DNA of 64,000 nucleotides from Rhodanobacter sp. 67-28 (GTDB lineage Bacteria > Pseudomonadota > Gammaproteobacteria > Xanthomonadales > Rhodanobacteraceae). A program made the translations under genes and the position numbers. The DNA lies in NCBI GenBank assembly GCA_001898415.1, contig MKTU01000036.1, forward strand, positions 124,001-188,000, read 5' to 3'. Of the stretch, positions 47,785 through 58,200 are shown piece after piece (position 1 is the stretch's first letter; every line of letters begins with the position of its first letter). The notes under the pieces were generated by a model. The model did no database searches. It was not told the DNA's origin and saw only the letters and a list, made by a program, of their open reading frames with translations.

Positions 47785-49269
47785 TCAACGGCAGACCGGC
47801 ACCTTCAGATGCTGGCCCACCCGGATGCGGTGGTGCTGGAGATCGTTGATCTCGGAAATCTCCTGCACACTGGAACAATGCAGTTTGCGCACGATGCTGA
47901 TCAAGGTGTCGCCGCGGCGCACGCGATACGTGGTCGTTCTCTGCGCACCCGCCTTCGCCGGCGCCTGCGCCGGATCGGGTACCACCGGCACCGTCGCACG
48001 GTGCAGGTCCGCCGCGAGGATCGGCCACGGACCATCGACGCAACGGGCGGCATAGGCACGCTCCAGTCGTTTGGGCACCCGCAGCGTGGCGCCGACCGGC
48101 TGGCTGGTATCGGGGTCGAGCCGCGGATTGAGGTTGCGCAGGGTGCGGAACCAGCCCTCCTCCATGCCATCGGCCGAACCCAGGCAGACGGTGAGCTCAT
48201 CAAGCGACGCGGCGCGCTTGAGCGTGATGCTGCCGGGGTCGCCGTCGATCTTCGGGAAGCGCAGGTTGTAGCTGTCCGGATGCAGGAACAGCCACGCCGC
48301 CGCCAGCACCGCCGGCACGTAGTCGCGCGTCTCGGGCGACATCTGGTCGTAGATGCGCGGGTCGTAGAAACTCACCGACGGGTCGTCGCCCACCGCGCGG
48401 CGCATGCGGCCTTCGCCGCCGTTGTAGGCGCCGATGACGAGCTCCAGGTTGTTGTTGAAGATGCGCAACTGCTCGTTGAGGTATTCGGCATTGGCCCGCG
48501 CCGAAGCGGCCGGGTCGAAGCGCATGTCGAAGCCGTTGTCCACGCCCAGCCCGAAACGCATGCCGGTGGAATACATGAACTGCAGCGGGCCGGAGGCGCC
48601 GGAGCGCGACACCGCGTGCACCTTGCCGCCGGATTCCTGGGCCACCATGCCGAACAGCAGCGCCTCGGGCAGGTCGGCCTTCTGGTAGGCCGGCCACATA
48701 TCGTGGCGCAGGTACTGGTAATTGACCCAGGCGTCCATCAGGTAAGGCCGGCGCTGGGTCAGCCACATCTCCAGCGCTGCCTTCACCGGCCCGTTCATCG
48801 CGATCAGCTGCGACAGCTTCTGTCCGTGCAGCAGGGTCACGCTGCGCTGCGCCTGCGGCAGGCTGGCCGCACCGGCATGACCGGTGGCCAGCGCCGCCTG
48901 CGACGACTCGACATCCCCGGACAGATCCGGGAGGTCGTCGAAATCGCCATCTTTCAGGCGCAGCAGGCGGTCGAATACGGAAAAGAAGCGCTGCGGATCG
49001 CAGCCGGCGGTGACCGCACATTTCGCCGACGACTGCTTCAGCAAGTCGAGCGACTGGCGCAGGCTCAGTGCCGACGCATCGCTGTCGCCTTCGCGCGCCT
49101 GCTGCAAGGCGGTCTCGTAGCCCTTGCTGGCCTGGTTCAACTGGCCGTACAGCGCATCGGCCGGCGTCGGGGTCCTCTCGCCGCCGCTGCTGGCGCAGCC
49201 GCCCAGCAAGGTGCAGGCCAGCACAAGCGACGCGAGGTGCCGCGGGCGAAACACGTGGGGCAACGACAT
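47785..49269 (-). CDS. mltD: Membrane-bound lytic murein transglycosylase D
   Basis: 494 aa. Lipoprotein signal with lipobox LGGC (Cys24). The transglycosylase domain (~165-310) has catalytic Glu in MVAQESGGK, then SGASGPLQFM and AYNGGEGRM. One C-terminal LysM (YRVRRGDTLISIVRKL) is seen, fewer than in E. coli MltD. It cleaves peptidoglycan to anhydro-muropeptides. ATG 49269 has a good RBS (AGGTGAAG); GTG 49281 is the alternative. Confidence 0.94.
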   Translation of the reverse strand: MSLPHVFRPRHLASLVLACTLLGGCASSGGERTPTPADALYGQLNQASKGYETALQQAREGDSDASALSLRQSLDLLKQSSAKCAVTAGCDPQRFFSVFDRLLRLKDGDFDDLPDLSGDVESSQAALATGHAGAASLPQAQRSVTLLHGQKLSQLIAMNGPVKAALEMWLTQRRPYLMDAWVNYQYLRHDMWPAYQKADLPEALLFGMVAQESGGKVHAVSRSGASGPLQFMYSTGMRFGLGVDNGFDMRFDPAASARANAEYLNEQLRIFNNNLELVIGAYNGGEGRMRRAVGDDPSVSFYDPRIYDQMSPETRDYVPAVLAAAWLFLHPDSYNLRFPKIDGDPGSITLKRAASLDELTVCLGSADGMEEGWFRTLRNLNPRLDPDTSQPVGATLRVPKRLERAYAARCVDGPWPILAADLHRATVPVVPDPAQAPAKAGAQRTTTYRVRRGDTLISIVRKLHCSSVQEISEINDLQHHRIRVGQHLKVPVCR

Positions 49270-49397
49270 GAAGAACTTCACCTGCAAAAAGCATTCACCA
49301 TAGCCGGCCGCGAAGCCGGACTCAACGCACGGCGTCACAACCGCGAGCCACGCGCCCGGTTGGCTACAATCGCGTCACTACCAATGGAAGGACCGCC

Positions 49398-50906
49398 ATG
49401 ACTGACATCCTGATCGGCCGCAACGACAGCACCAGCGTCAGCCTGGACCCGCACTACGGCAATCGCCACGGCATGATCGCCGGCGCCACCGGCACCGGCA
49501 AATCCGTGTCGCTGATGGTGCTGGCCGAAGGCTTCTCGCGGCTGGGCGTGCCGTGCTTCCTGGCCGACGCCAAGGGCGACCTGGCCGGCCTGGCGATGGC
49601 CGCCGGCGAGCCGGGCGACAAGCTCAAGGCGCGCCTGGAAAAGCTCAAGCTCGCGGACTGGAAGGCGCAGGCGAACCCGGTGGTGTTCTGGGACATCTAC
49701 GGCAAGCTCGGCCACCCGGTGCGCGCCACCGTCAGCGAGATGGGTCCGACCCTGCTCGGCCGCGTGCTGGAATTGAACGACACCCAGGAAGGCGTGCTCG
49801 AAGTGGTGTTCAAGGCCGCCGACGACCAGGGCTGGCTGCTGCTGGACCTGGCCGACCTGCGCGCCCTGCTTACCTACGCCGCCGAGAACGCCAAGGCGCT
49901 GTCCACCCAGTACGGGCTGATCAGCACGACCAGCATCGCGGCGATCCAGCGCGCCCTGCTGAAACTCGAGGGCGACGGCGCCGACCAGTTCTTCGGCGAG
50001 CCGGCACTGGAACTGGCCGACCTGATGCGCCAGGACATGAGCGGGCGCGGCATCATCAACGTGCTGGCCGCCGACCAGCTGATCATGAAGCCGCGGCTGT
50101 ACTCCACCTTCCTGCTGTGGCTGCTGTCCGAACTGTTCGAGCAATTGCCCGAAGTGGGCGATCTCGACCAGCCGAAGATGGTGTTCTTCTTCGACGAGGC
50201 GCACCTGCTGTTCGACGACGCCTCGCCGGCGTTGCTGCAGCGGGTGGAACAGGTGGTGCGGCTGATCCGCTCCAAGGGCGTCGGCGTGTACTTCTGCTCG
50301 CAGAATCCCGACGACGTGCCCGGCGTGATCCTCGGCCAGCTCGGCAACCGCATCCAGCATGCGCTGCGCGCGTTCACCCCGCGCGACCAGAAGGCGGTCA
50401 AGGCGGCGGCGGAAACTTTCGTCGCCAACCCGAAACTCGACGTCACCGAGGCGATCACCAAGCTGGCCGTGGGCGAGGCGCTGGCCTCGACGCTGGCCCA
50501 CGGCGGCGTGCCCACGCCGGTGGAACAGGTGCTGGTGACCACGCCGTGCTGCCGCATCGGCGCGATCACCGAGGCCGAGCGCGGCACCATCCGCCAGCGC
50601 TCGCCGGTGGGCGCGAAATACGACACCACGGTCAATCGCGAATCGGCCGCCGAGATGCTGGCCAAGCGCGCCGAGGACAAGGCCGCCAATGCCGCCACCG
50701 TGGCGGCCGACGCGCCGGCCAATGGCTCGGCGAAGGAAGCGGACGGCGGTTGGGGCGGCGCCGTGCATGACGCCCTGTTCGGCACCAAGCGCCGCCAGGG
50801 CATGATCGAGACGATGGGCAAGCAGATGGTGCGCACGGCGGGCAGCCAGCTCGGCCGGCAGATCCTGCGCGGCGTGCTGGGCGGCATCTTCGGCGGCAAG
50901 CGCTGA
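49398..50906 (+). CDS. HerA/DUF853-type ATPase YjgR
   Basis: 502 aa. Walker A GATGTGKS (30-37) and Walker B FFFDEAHLLF match the YjgR (DUF853) group of HerA-FtsK ATPases. It is a cytoplasmic ATPase of unknown role. The C-terminal region (~430-502) is Ala-rich and ends GRQILRGVLGGIFGGKR. A MITE-like element follows 4 bp after its stop. Confidence 0.93.
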   Translation: MTDILIGRNDSTSVSLDPHYGNRHGMIAGATGTGKSVSLMVLAEGFSRLGVPCFLADAKGDLAGLAMAAGEPGDKLKARLEKLKLADWKAQANPVVFWDIYGKLGHPVRATVSEMGPTLLGRVLELNDTQEGVLEVVFKAADDQGWLLLDLADLRALLTYAAENAKALSTQYGLISTTSIAAIQRALLKLEGDGADQFFGEPALELADLMRQDMSGRGIINVLAADQLIMKPRLYSTFLLWLLSELFEQLPEVGDLDQPKMVFFFDEAHLLFDDASPALLQRVEQVVRLIRSKGVGVYFCSQNPDDVPGVILGQLGNRIQHALRAFTPRDQKAVKAAAETFVANPKLDVTEAITKLAVGEALASTLAHGGVPTPVEQVLVTTPCCRIGAITEAERGTIRQRSPVGAKYDTTVNRESAAEMLAKRAEDKAANAATVAADAPANGSAKEADGGWGGAVHDALFGTKRRQGMIETMGKQMVRTAGSQLGRQILRGVLGGIFGGKR

Positions 50907-50909
50907 GTG

Positions 50910-51177
50910 AGAGCCTGCTCCATGTCTCCGCATAGCCCGCGTTGCCTTGCCGTGGCCGTCAGGTGGTGGCGCGTGGCGCAGCGCCTGCCTGGCTGGCAGG
51001 TCAAGCCGCGCGCTGCCGCATGGCGGCCACGGCAAGGCAACCCGAAGGGCCGGGTCTGTTTGCCCGCACCCCTGCGTCATCACTCGGTCGTGGACGGACG
51101 TCCACTCCTTCGTTCTTCCTTGGCCTGCGCGCAAACAGCTCCCGGCGCGGGCCATGCGGAGACATGGAGCAGGCTCT
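50910..51177. mobile_element. MITE-like element, 268 bp, with 32-bp terminal inverted repeats
   Basis: Ends AGAGCCTGCTCCATGTCTCC GCAT and its exact complement (24 bp), continuing after one mismatch with GCCCGCG. Inside lie a 17-bp perfect inverted repeat (TTGCCTTGCCGTGGCCG, 50942 and 51024) and a shorter one (CTGTTTGC/GCAAACAG). It has no transposase. The downstream gene starts 2 bp outside the right end and takes its RBS (GGAGCAGG) from it. No target duplication longer than TGA is evident. Confidence 0.75.
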
Positions 51178-51178
51178 G

Positions 51179-52429
51179 ATGCCGCGCGTCGAAATCGTCG
51201 CCGCCGACACGCCGTTCGCGCAGCGCCTGCGGGACGGTTTCGGCTATCCGCTGCGCGGCGCCGCACTGGCCACCTGCGTGGCGCTGGCGCTGGCCCACTA
51301 CGTCGGCCTGCTGCCGGGCTATGTCGGTGCGCTGGCCAGCGCGCTGGTCTGGGCCGCCACCTGGCGTTATGCCGCGGACTGCATGCAGCACACCGCCAAC
51401 GGCTACGCCGACCCGCCGGACGTGGGCAGTGACGGCAACAGCGCCAGCGGCTGGGGACTGACCGCGATTCACCTGCTGGTGGTCGCCTTGTGCGTGGTCT
51501 CCATCGTGTTCTTCCCGCGCCTGCTGTGGCCGGTGCTGCTCCTGGCGGCGCTGGTGCTGCCGGCGATCGACATGTCGCTGGCGTTCGACGGCAACCTCGC
51601 GCTGGCCATCAATCCGCTCAACTGGTTGCGCATCATCGGCGGTTTCGGCGGCGCGTATCTGGTCCCCGTGGCGATCAACCTGCTGCTCGGCGTGCTGATC
51701 GTGGTCGCCTCGGTCACCACTGCGCGGCTGCCGCGACTGCTCGCCTTGCCGCTGTTCGCATTCGCCTACACCTACCTGATCGTGCTCGCCTTTCATCTCA
51801 TGGGCGCGATGATCCACCAGCGCCACGAGCGTTTCGGCATGGTGCCGGAAGCGCCGGAGCTGGCCAAGGCTTCCGGGCAGGACGCCGACGACCGGCTGGT
51901 GGATGCCGCGCGCCAGCAGGCAACCGACGATCCGCAGGCCGCGTTGCGCCAACTTGCCGCGCGACTGCGCGAGCGCGCGGCGCCACCCGCCGTGCACCAG
52001 TTCTACCGCGAGCTGCTGCACCGGCAGGGCCTGCGCGACGACCTGCTGGTGCACGGCCAGATCTGGATTGCCGCGCTGATCGCCCAGGGCGAATCGCGGC
52101 GCGCCCTCGGCGTGCTGCAGGAATGCTGCGGCATCGACGCCAGCTTCATCCCGGACGACCCGCAGACCTGCGGCGCCCTGGCCGACCTGGCCGTGCGGAT
52201 GGGCATGAGCCGCCTCGCGATCCATCTCGGCCAGGGTTATGTCGCGCACTGGCCACGCGACCCGCAGGCGCCGCACTACGGCCTGCTGGCCGCACGCGCG
52301 CTGGCCGCCCATGCCGACCAGCACGCCGACGCGGCAGCGCTGCTCGACCGGCTCGTCGCGGCCTGGCCCGAGCACCCGCTGCGCGGCGAGATCGACGCCC
52401 AGCGACGACAACTGGCCAGCCCGGCATGA
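51179..52429 (+). CDS. Multi-helix membrane protein with C-terminal TPR-like region
   Basis: 416 aa. Four to six transmembrane helices between ~25 and ~215 ([37 protein letters not shown]), then a cytoplasmic helical-repeat region of ~190 residues with TPR-like periodicity ([24 protein letters not shown]). DUF4013-like, but this is weak. Start ATG 51179 lies against the MITE-like element. Its stop overlaps greB (ATGA). Confidence 0.75.
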   Translation: MPRVEIVAADTPFAQRLRDGFGYPLRGAALATCVALALAHYVGLLPGYVGALASALVWAATWRYAADCMQHTANGYADPPDVGSDGNSASGWGLTAIHLLVVALCVVSIVFFPRLLWPVLLLAALVLPAIDMSLAFDGNLALAINPLNWLRIIGGFGGAYLVPVAINLLLGVLIVVASVTTARLPRLLALPLFAFAYTYLIVLAFHLMGAMIHQRHERFGMVPEAPELAKASGQDADDRLVDAARQQATDDPQAALRQLAARLRERAAPPAVHQFYRELLHRQGLRDDLLVHGQIWIAALIAQGESRRALGVLQECCGIDASFIPDDPQTCGALADLAVRMGMSRLAIHLGQGYVAHWPRDPQAPHYGLLAARALAAHADQHADAAALLDRLVAAWPEHPLRGEIDAQRRQLASPA

Positions 52430-52935
52430 GCCGCTGGCGCCCGCCCTCGCCCGGCTCCACCGCGATCATCACCCGCGACGGCTTCGAACGGCTCAAGGCC
52501 GAACTCGACCACCTGTGGCACGTGTTGCGCCCGGAAGTGGTGAAGGCCCTCGCCGCGGCAGCCGCCGAAGGCGATCGCTCGGAGAACGCCGAATACACCT
52601 ATCGCAAGAAACAGCTCGGCGAAATCGACCGCCGCGCGCGTTACCTCAGCAAACGCATTCCCGCACTGAAAGTTGCCGAGGGCGTGCCGGGCGATCGCCG
52701 CGCCGTGTTTTTCGGCGCCTGCATCGGGCTGGAGAACGTGGACAGCGGCGAAGTCCACCGCTACCGCATCGTGGGCCCGGACGAGACTGACGCCAGGCGC
52801 GGCTGGATCAGCATCGACTCGCCGCTGGCGCGGGCCGTGCTGAAGAAGCGCGTCGACGACGAATTCTCCGCCGAGCTGCCGGGCGGGCGGGCGGAGTTCG
52901 TGGTGCTGTCGGTGGATTACGAGCAGGAAGCCTGA
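52426..52935 (+). CDS. greB: Transcription elongation factor GreB
   Basis: 169 aa. The N-terminal coiled coil with the acidic tip GDRSENAEY supplies Asp and Glu that activate RNA polymerase cleavage of backtracked RNA. The basic patch and [12 protein letters not shown] fit GreB rather than GreA. The C-terminal FKBP-like domain has FGACIGLEN. Overlaps the membrane-protein gene by 4 bp. Confidence 0.94.
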   Translation: MSRWRPPSPGSTAIITRDGFERLKAELDHLWHVLRPEVVKALAAAAAEGDRSENAEYTYRKKQLGEIDRRARYLSKRIPALKVAEGVPGDRRAVFFGACIGLENVDSGEVHRYRIVGPDETDARRGWISIDSPLARAVLKKRVDDEFSAELPGGRAEFVVLSVDYEQEA

Positions 52936-52953
52936 CGCGGGCCAGTCGACCGC

Positions 52954-54006
52954 TCAATGCGGCCGCAGCAGCTTCAATGCATGCTGGTGGTCGCGTTCGA
53001 TCTGCGCCAGCCGCGCCTGCCGTGCCTGTGGGCTGATCCACCGGCCCTGCTCGGCCTGCTGCCGCAGCAGGGTGTACTGCATGTCGACGAAGGGCTGCAG
53101 CACGTGGTTGGTCTCCGCCGCGAAACCGCCCAGGTCCGGAATCCGCGCCAGCCGCTCGCGCTGGCGCTCGCCGACCTCGCCGGGCGCCTTGCCGTAGGCC
53201 AGCAGGAATGCCGTGAGCTTGTGGCGCAGCGATTCGGGCATGCCGTCGCGGATCACCAGCACGCCGGAGGGAATCAGCCGCGAGCGCCAGATCACCCGCA
53301 GTTGCGCTGCCTCGCGCGGAAAGTTGCGCCGGAACAGGTCCATGTCCGGGTTGTTGCTGCTGGCCACGTCCACTTCGCGGTTGACCACGGCGAGCAGGTT
53401 GCTCTGATGGTCGCCCACCCGCACGTTGGCGAAGAAGGTGTCCGAATTGAGCCCGCGCGGCGCGAACACGTAGGCTTCCGGCGCGGTATAGCCGGTGACC
53501 GAAAGCTGTTCGCTGCGCGCATAACGCCAGCCGTGGCTGGTCGTGGCGAGCAGGTCGTTCAGATCGCGGATGGGGCTGTCGCTGCGCACCACCAGCATGG
53601 CGACGTTGCCGTTGACGCCATCGTTGCGCACGAACTGGGCGAACACCTGCATGTGCTGCTGCGTCACCGCCTCCACCGCGAGCTTGCCGGAGAGAAAGGC
53701 CACGTCCACCCGCTGCGCGCCGATGGCGTCGGACAGGCCGGCGTAGCTGCTCACCGACACGGTGGTCACGGGGTGGCCCAACTGCTTGTGCAAGTCGTCC
53801 AGCAGCGGCCGCCATTGCTCCAGCGACTCGGCCGCGCTGCCGATCGGCAGGATGCCGAAGCGGATCGGCTCCATCGGTGTCGCTGCCTGCGCCGTCCCCG
53901 CACCGGCGCACGCGAGCAGCACACCCTGGGTGAGCAGGGCTGCAAGCATCCACGTCACGCCACGCCCGAGACGCCCCTGGCGTCGTCGCAAACCCGCGAT
54001 ATTCAA
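52954..54006 (-). CDS. PhnD-like periplasmic substrate-binding protein
   Basis: 350 aa from TTG 54006 (MNIAGLRRRQGRLGRGVTWM), which has a good RBS (GGGAG) and gives a normal signal peptide ending AQA; the frame runs to 54078. The body fits the phosphate/phosphonate-binding PhnD family: IRFGILPIGSAAESLEQWRP, VDVAFLSGKLAVE, and DHQSNLLAVVNREVDVASSN. There is no ABC transporter gene nearby, so it may bind ligand for a distant system or act as a sensor domain. Confidence 0.8.
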   Translation of the reverse strand: MNIAGLRRRQGRLGRGVTWMLAALLTQGVLLACAGAGTAQAATPMEPIRFGILPIGSAAESLEQWRPLLDDLHKQLGHPVTTVSVSSYAGLSDAIGAQRVDVAFLSGKLAVEAVTQQHMQVFAQFVRNDGVNGNVAMLVVRSDSPIRDLNDLLATTSHGWRYARSEQLSVTGYTAPEAYVFAPRGLNSDTFFANVRVGDHQSNLLAVVNREVDVASSNNPDMDLFRRNFPREAAQLRVIWRSRLIPSGVLVIRDGMPESLRHKLTAFLLAYGKAPGEVGERQRERLARIPDLGGFAAETNHVLQPFVDMQYTLLRQQAEQGRWISPQARQARLAQIERDHQHALKLLRPH

Positions 54007-54144
54007 TGCCCTGCTCCCTCGAACCCCGTGCTCCCCGATTGCTCGTATATAGTCGCGATCGGTCGATCCGGCAAGCACGGGGAGGGCTTCGGCGTCGCGG
54101 AAGATGCCGGCCCGGATGCAGATGCAGGGTTTCCGGGCGATCGG

Positions 54145-54954
54145 TCAACCTCCGGCCAGCGGCGGCGGGTAACTCCGCCCGGCCCGCACCGGCCGAAAGC
54201 ACGCCGCCTCGCGCACGAAAGCCTCCTGCTCGTTGTCCGGATGCCAGCCGGGCACGCCGGCCAGCGGCAAGGGGCGCAGTTCCAGCGGATCGCCGAGCAC
54301 ATCGCCGTTGCCGATGGCCTGCGCGCAGGCTTCGAGGACCTCGCCCGGTGACAACCGCGGCCCGGCGACCACCAGCGCCTTGCCCACCAGCAGTTGCGCC
54401 GGTGTCAGCGCGTGTTCGAGCAAGGCGTGGCCGAACACCTCGACATGGATGCGCCCGTCGAACCACGCCTCCCGCTCGCGCCAGAACAGGCCATGCCAGT
54501 CATGCGCATTCCACAGCGCCAGCAGCGCCGGATTGCGCAGCGCGACCACGACGCCGGCCTCGTCGAAATGGGTCAGTGCGCATTGCGCACGCGAGCGCTG
54601 CCTGGTGCCCATGCGGGCGATTTCGGCCACCTGCCGCGCGTTGAGCGCGCGCTTGAGCGCACAGTGGCGCAGCCAGGCGAGTGCGTTGAACAGGTCGTGC
54701 CAGTTGCGTTCGCGGGTAGCGATCGCGCCGTGTTCGGCGATGCGCTGTTCGTAGTGCAGGCCGTCGGCCAGCAGTTCACGGGTCTGCGCCACGAAGCGTT
54801 CGTGCATGCCGGCGGGGCGGGCGGCATTGAGCGCATCGATGGATGGCCAGTCGCGGCCCTCGACCAACCGGGCGTGCTCGCGCCACGCGGCCAGCGGCAT
54901 CCGGCCGAACACTTGCGGATCGACCGCACCGCGCGCCGGCGCCACATAGCGCAT
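54145..54954 (-). CDS. DUF3025 protein
   Basis: 269 aa, no signal or membrane segment. DUF3025 features: RNWHDLFNALAWLRHC, CALTHFDEAGVV and VFGHALLEHALTP; its biochemical role is unknown. It starts 6 bp after the rimO stop, same strand, so the two are likely co-transcribed. Confidence 0.85.
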   Translation of the reverse strand: MRYVAPARGAVDPQVFGRMPLAAWREHARLVEGRDWPSIDALNAARPAGMHERFVAQTRELLADGLHYEQRIAEHGAIATRERNWHDLFNALAWLRHCALKRALNARQVAEIARMGTRQRSRAQCALTHFDEAGVVVALRNPALLALWNAHDWHGLFWREREAWFDGRIHVEVFGHALLEHALTPAQLLVGKALVVAGPRLSPGEVLEACAQAIGNGDVLGDPLELRPLPLAGVPGWHPDNEQEAFVREAACFRPVRAGRSYPPPLAGG

Positions 54955-54960
54955 GGCGCG

Positions 54961-56298
54961 TTACACGATCTTGAGCGCGGGATGCGCCAGGCGCGCGTGC
55001 AGGTCGTGTTCGCTGGCCGCCTCGACCACCACGTCCACGAACTGGCCCGGCTTCAGCTGCTGGCCGTCGGCGATCAGCACGCAGCCGTCGATCTCCGGCG
55101 CATCGGCGGCCGAGCGAGCCACCGCGCCGTCGACGCCGGCCTCGTCCACCAGCACCTTGAGCGTGCGGCCGATCTTGCGCTGCAGTTTGGCGGCGGAGAT
55201 TTCCGCCTGCACCGCCATGAACTGTTCGAGGCGATCCTCCTTCAGTTCCTCGGACACCGCGCCGGGCAGCTCGTTGGCCTTGGCGCCGTCCACCGGCGAA
55301 TAGGCGAACGCGCCCACGCGGTCCAGTTCGGCCTCGCGCAGGAAGTCCAGCAGCTCCTCGAACTCGGCATCGGTCTCGCCGGGGAAACCGACGATGAAGG
55401 TGCTGCGGATGGTCAGCTCCGGCACCAGCTTGCGCCAGTTCCGGATGCGCTCCAGCGTCTTGTCGATGTTGCCGGGGCGCTTCATCAATTTCAGGATGCG
55501 CGGGCTGGCGTGCTGGAACGGGATGTCGAGGTAGGGCAGGATTTTTCCCCCCGCCATCAGCGGCATCAGCTCGTCCACGTGCGGGTACGGGTAGACGTAG
55601 TGCAGGCGCGTCCACGCGCCGAGTTCGGACAGGCCTTCGCACAGCTCGGTCATGCGGGTGCGGTAGTTCTTCCCGCGCCACGGGCGCTCGGCGTACTTCA
55701 CGTCGACGCCATAGGCGCTGGTGTCCTGCGAGATCACCAGCAGTTCCTTCACGCCGCCCCTGACCAGTTTCTCGGCCTCCACCAGCACCTCGTCGACCGG
55801 CCGCGAGACCAGGTTGCCGCGCATCGAGGGGATGATGCAGAAGCTGCAACGGTGGTTGCAGCCTTCGGAAATCTTGAGGTACGCGTAGTGCTTCGGGGTG
55901 AGCTTGACCCCCGTATCGGGCACGATGTCGAGGAACTTGTTGCGCTTCGGCGGCAGCGCCTCGTGCACCGCGCTCATCACGCTGGCGTAGTCCTGCGGGC
56001 CGCTGATCGAGAGCACGTCGGGATACGCCTCGCGGATCAGCTCGGCGCGCTTGCCGAGGCAGCCGGTAACGATCACCTTGCCGTTCTCGTTGAGCGCCGT
56101 GCCGATCGAGTCCAGCGACTCCTGCACCGCCGCGTCGATGAAGCCGCAGGTGTTCACCACGACCGCATCCGCCTCGCCGTAGCTGGGCACGATCTGGTAG
56201 CCCTCGACCTTGAGCTGGGTGAGGATGCGTTCGGAATCGACCAGCGCCTTGGGGCAACCGAGGCTGACGAAGCCGATCTTGTGGGCGGGCTGGGACAT
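54961..56298 (-). CDS. rimO: Ribosomal protein S12 methylthiotransferase
   Basis: 445 aa radical-SAM enzyme. The N-terminal MTTase domain ([11 protein letters not shown]), radical SAM Cx3Cx2C in [15 protein letters not shown] and a C-terminal TRAM domain. It methylthiolates Asp88 of S12. Divergent from the dienelactone hydrolase gene, with 108 bp between starts. Confidence 0.97.
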   Translation of the reverse strand: MSQPAHKIGFVSLGCPKALVDSERILTQLKVEGYQIVPSYGEADAVVVNTCGFIDAAVQESLDSIGTALNENGKVIVTGCLGKRAELIREAYPDVLSISGPQDYASVMSAVHEALPPKRNKFLDIVPDTGVKLTPKHYAYLKISEGCNHRCSFCIIPSMRGNLVSRPVDEVLVEAEKLVRGGVKELLVISQDTSAYGVDVKYAERPWRGKNYRTRMTELCEGLSELGAWTRLHYVYPYPHVDELMPLMAGGKILPYLDIPFQHASPRILKLMKRPGNIDKTLERIRNWRKLVPELTIRSTFIVGFPGETDAEFEELLDFLREAELDRVGAFAYSPVDGAKANELPGAVSEELKEDRLEQFMAVQAEISAAKLQRKIGRTLKVLVDEAGVDGAVARSAADAPEIDGCVLIADGQQLKPGQFVDVVVEAASEHDLHARLAHPALKIV

Positions 56299-56406
56299 GG
56301 CGTGCGGTTACCGGGAAGGGCGCGTAAACCGGCGATTATACGTGACGGCCGTACCCTCACCGCTGCGGGTAACATCGACGCATCCAATACTCATCGAGGC
56401 AGCACC

Positions 56407-57075
56407 ATGGGCCAGGACATCACCATCCCCACCGGCGGCACCCACTGCATCGGTGCCTACCTGGCCACGGCCGAGGGCAAGCCCAAGGGCGGCCTGGTGG
56501 TGATCCAGGAAATCTACGGCGTCACCGCGCACATCCGCCGGGTGGTCGACCACTTCGCCGCGCTCGGCTATACCGCGATCGCGCCGGCGTTCTTCGACCA
56601 CCTGGAAAGCGGCGTGGAACTGGCCTATGACCAGGTCGGCACCAACAAGGGCCGCAACCTGGTCAACGAGCTGGGGCTGGAGCGTGCCGTCGAGGACGTC
56701 GCCAGCGCCGCCGAGGCCATTTCCTCGGCGGGGAGAATCGGCACGGTCGGCTACTGCTGGGGCGGCACCGTCGCCCTGCTCGCCGCGCTGCGCCTGGGGC
56801 TGCCGTCGGTGAGCTACTACGGCGCGCGCAACCTGCCGTTCCTGCACGAGGCGCCCAGGGCGCCGGTGATGTTCCATTTCGGCGAGAAGGATCAGAACAT
56901 CACGCCGGAGATGGTGGAGAAACATCGCGTGGCGCTGCCGCAGATGGAACTGTTCACCTACCCGGCGGACCACGCGTTCAACCGCGATGGCAGCAAGGCG
57001 TATCACGAAGCCAGCGCCAAACTGGCGCTGCAGCGCACGCTGGCCTTCTTCGACAAGCACCTGGCCAACGCATGA
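56407..57075 (+). CDS. Dienelactone hydrolase family protein
   Basis: 222 aa alpha/beta hydrolase. The nucleophile is Cys in GYCWGG, as in dienelactone hydrolase, with catalytic Asp in GEKDQNI and His in DHAFNRDGS. The substrate is unknown. The first gene of an eight-gene operon ending with pcp; its stop overlaps the HIT gene (ATGA). Confidence 0.9.
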   Translation: MGQDITIPTGGTHCIGAYLATAEGKPKGGLVVIQEIYGVTAHIRRVVDHFAALGYTAIAPAFFDHLESGVELAYDQVGTNKGRNLVNELGLERAVEDVASAAEAISSAGRIGTVGYCWGGTVALLAALRLGLPSVSYYGARNLPFLHEAPRAPVMFHFGEKDQNITPEMVEKHRVALPQMELFTYPADHAFNRDGSKAYHEASAKLALQRTLAFFDKHLANA

Positions 57076-57491
57076 GCGAGGCGTTCACCCTCGACCCGCG
57101 GCTGGCCGCCGACACCCGCCTGCTCGCCTCGCTGCCGCTGTGCGACGTGCGCCTGATGGATGACGCGCGCTACGGCTGGCTGGTGCTGGTGCCGCGCCGC
57201 GACGGCCTGGTCGAGATCGCCGACCTGGACGAGGGCGAACAGGCCACGCTGTGGCACGAAGTCAACCGCGCCGCCGCCGCCCTGCGTGCGGCGATGCCGT
57301 GCGACAAGCTCAACCTGGGCGCGCTGGGCAATATCGTGCGGCAGTTGCACGTGCACGTGGTGGCGCGTCGCGAGGGCGATGCCGGCTGGCCCGGCCCGGT
57401 GTGGGGCCACGGCCAGCGCGAGCCCTGCGCCGAAGCCGTGCTGCACGAGCGGATGACCGCGCTGCGGCAAGCACTCGCGGCGCGCGGCTAG
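57072..57491 (+). CDS. HIT-family nucleotide-binding protein
   Basis: 139 aa. The HIT motif reads QLHVHVVAR, with the first His replaced by Gln; the catalytic central His is kept. MLPRRDGLVEIADLD-type segment (VPRRDGLVEI) and KLNLGALGNIVRQ are common in this subgroup. It likely hydrolyses a nucleotide conjugate. It starts within the dlh stop and pxpB follows after 1 bp. Confidence 0.9.
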   Translation: MSEAFTLDPRLAADTRLLASLPLCDVRLMDDARYGWLVLVPRRDGLVEIADLDEGEQATLWHEVNRAAAALRAAMPCDKLNLGALGNIVRQLHVHVVARREGDAGWPGPVWGHGQREPCAEAVLHERMTALRQALAARG

Positions 57492-57492
57492 C

Positions 57493-58200
57493 GTGCCGGC
57501 CGACGCGATCCAGTTCGAGCCGCTGGCCGAGGATGCGCTGCTGCTGCGCTTCGGCGACCGCATCGAGCCGGTGCTCAACGACCGCGTGCACGCTGCCGTC
57601 GCCGCGCTGCGGGATCTGCCCTCGCTGGAATGCGTGCCAGCCTATGCCAGCGTGCTGTTGCGATTCGCGCCGGCGGCGTGGCAAGGCGACGAGGCGGCGA
57701 GTGCGCACCAGCGCGTGGAACGGGCCGCGCGCATCGCGCTGGAAACCCGCCACGCGCCGGCCGGCGCTGGCCGCATCCACGAAATCCCCGTGTGCTATGG
57801 CGGCCCGCACGGCCCGGATCTGCATGAACTGGCGCAGCACCTGGGCCTGTCCGGGACGGTGGTGGTGGCTCGCCACGTGGGCGTCGACTACCGCGTGGCG
57901 ATGCTCGGCTTCGCGCCCGGCTTCCCCTACCTGCTGGGGCTCGATCCCACGCTGGCGATGCCGCGCCGACGCGACCCGCGCACCCGCGTGCCTGCCGGCA
58001 GCGTCGCGATCGGCGGCGCGCAGACCGGCATCTATCCGGCCGAACTGCCCGGCGGCTGGCATCTGATCGGGCGCACGCCGCTGCGCCTGTTCGACGCCGA
58101 CGCAAGCGAACCTTCGCTGCTGGCCGCCGGCGACCGCGTGCGCTTCCGCGCGATCGACGCGGAGGAGTTCGCCGACCTCGATGCGGCGCGGCACCGATGA
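57493..58200 (+). CDS. pxpB: 5-oxoprolinase subunit PxpB
   Basis: 235 aa from GTG 57493. KipI/PxpB family: ALLLRFGDRI at the start, GFAPGFPYLLGLDP and RVPAGSVAIGGAQTGIYP in the C-terminal half. With PxpC and PxpA it hydrolyses 5-oxoproline to glutamate using ATP. It overlaps pxpC by 4 bp. Confidence 0.95.
   Translation: MPADAIQFEPLAEDALLLRFGDRIEPVLNDRVHAAVAALRDLPSLECVPAYASVLLRFAPAAWQGDEAASAHQRVERAARIALETRHAPAGAGRIHEIPVCYGGPHGPDLHELAQHLGLSGTVVVARHVGVDYRVAMLGFAPGFPYLLGLDPTLAMPRRRDPRTRVPAGSVAIGGAQTGIYPAELPGGWHLIGRTPLRLFDADASEPSLLAAGDRVRFRAIDAEEFADLDAARHR

Noticed and set aside
50907-51179. 90-codon frame inside the MITE-like element
   Set aside because: The frame simply reads through both inverted repeats; composition and low similarity to any protein type argue against a gene.
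54394-56406. Long extension upstream of the dienelactone hydrolase
   Set aside because: It is antisense to DUF3025 and rimO; the real start is ATG 56407.
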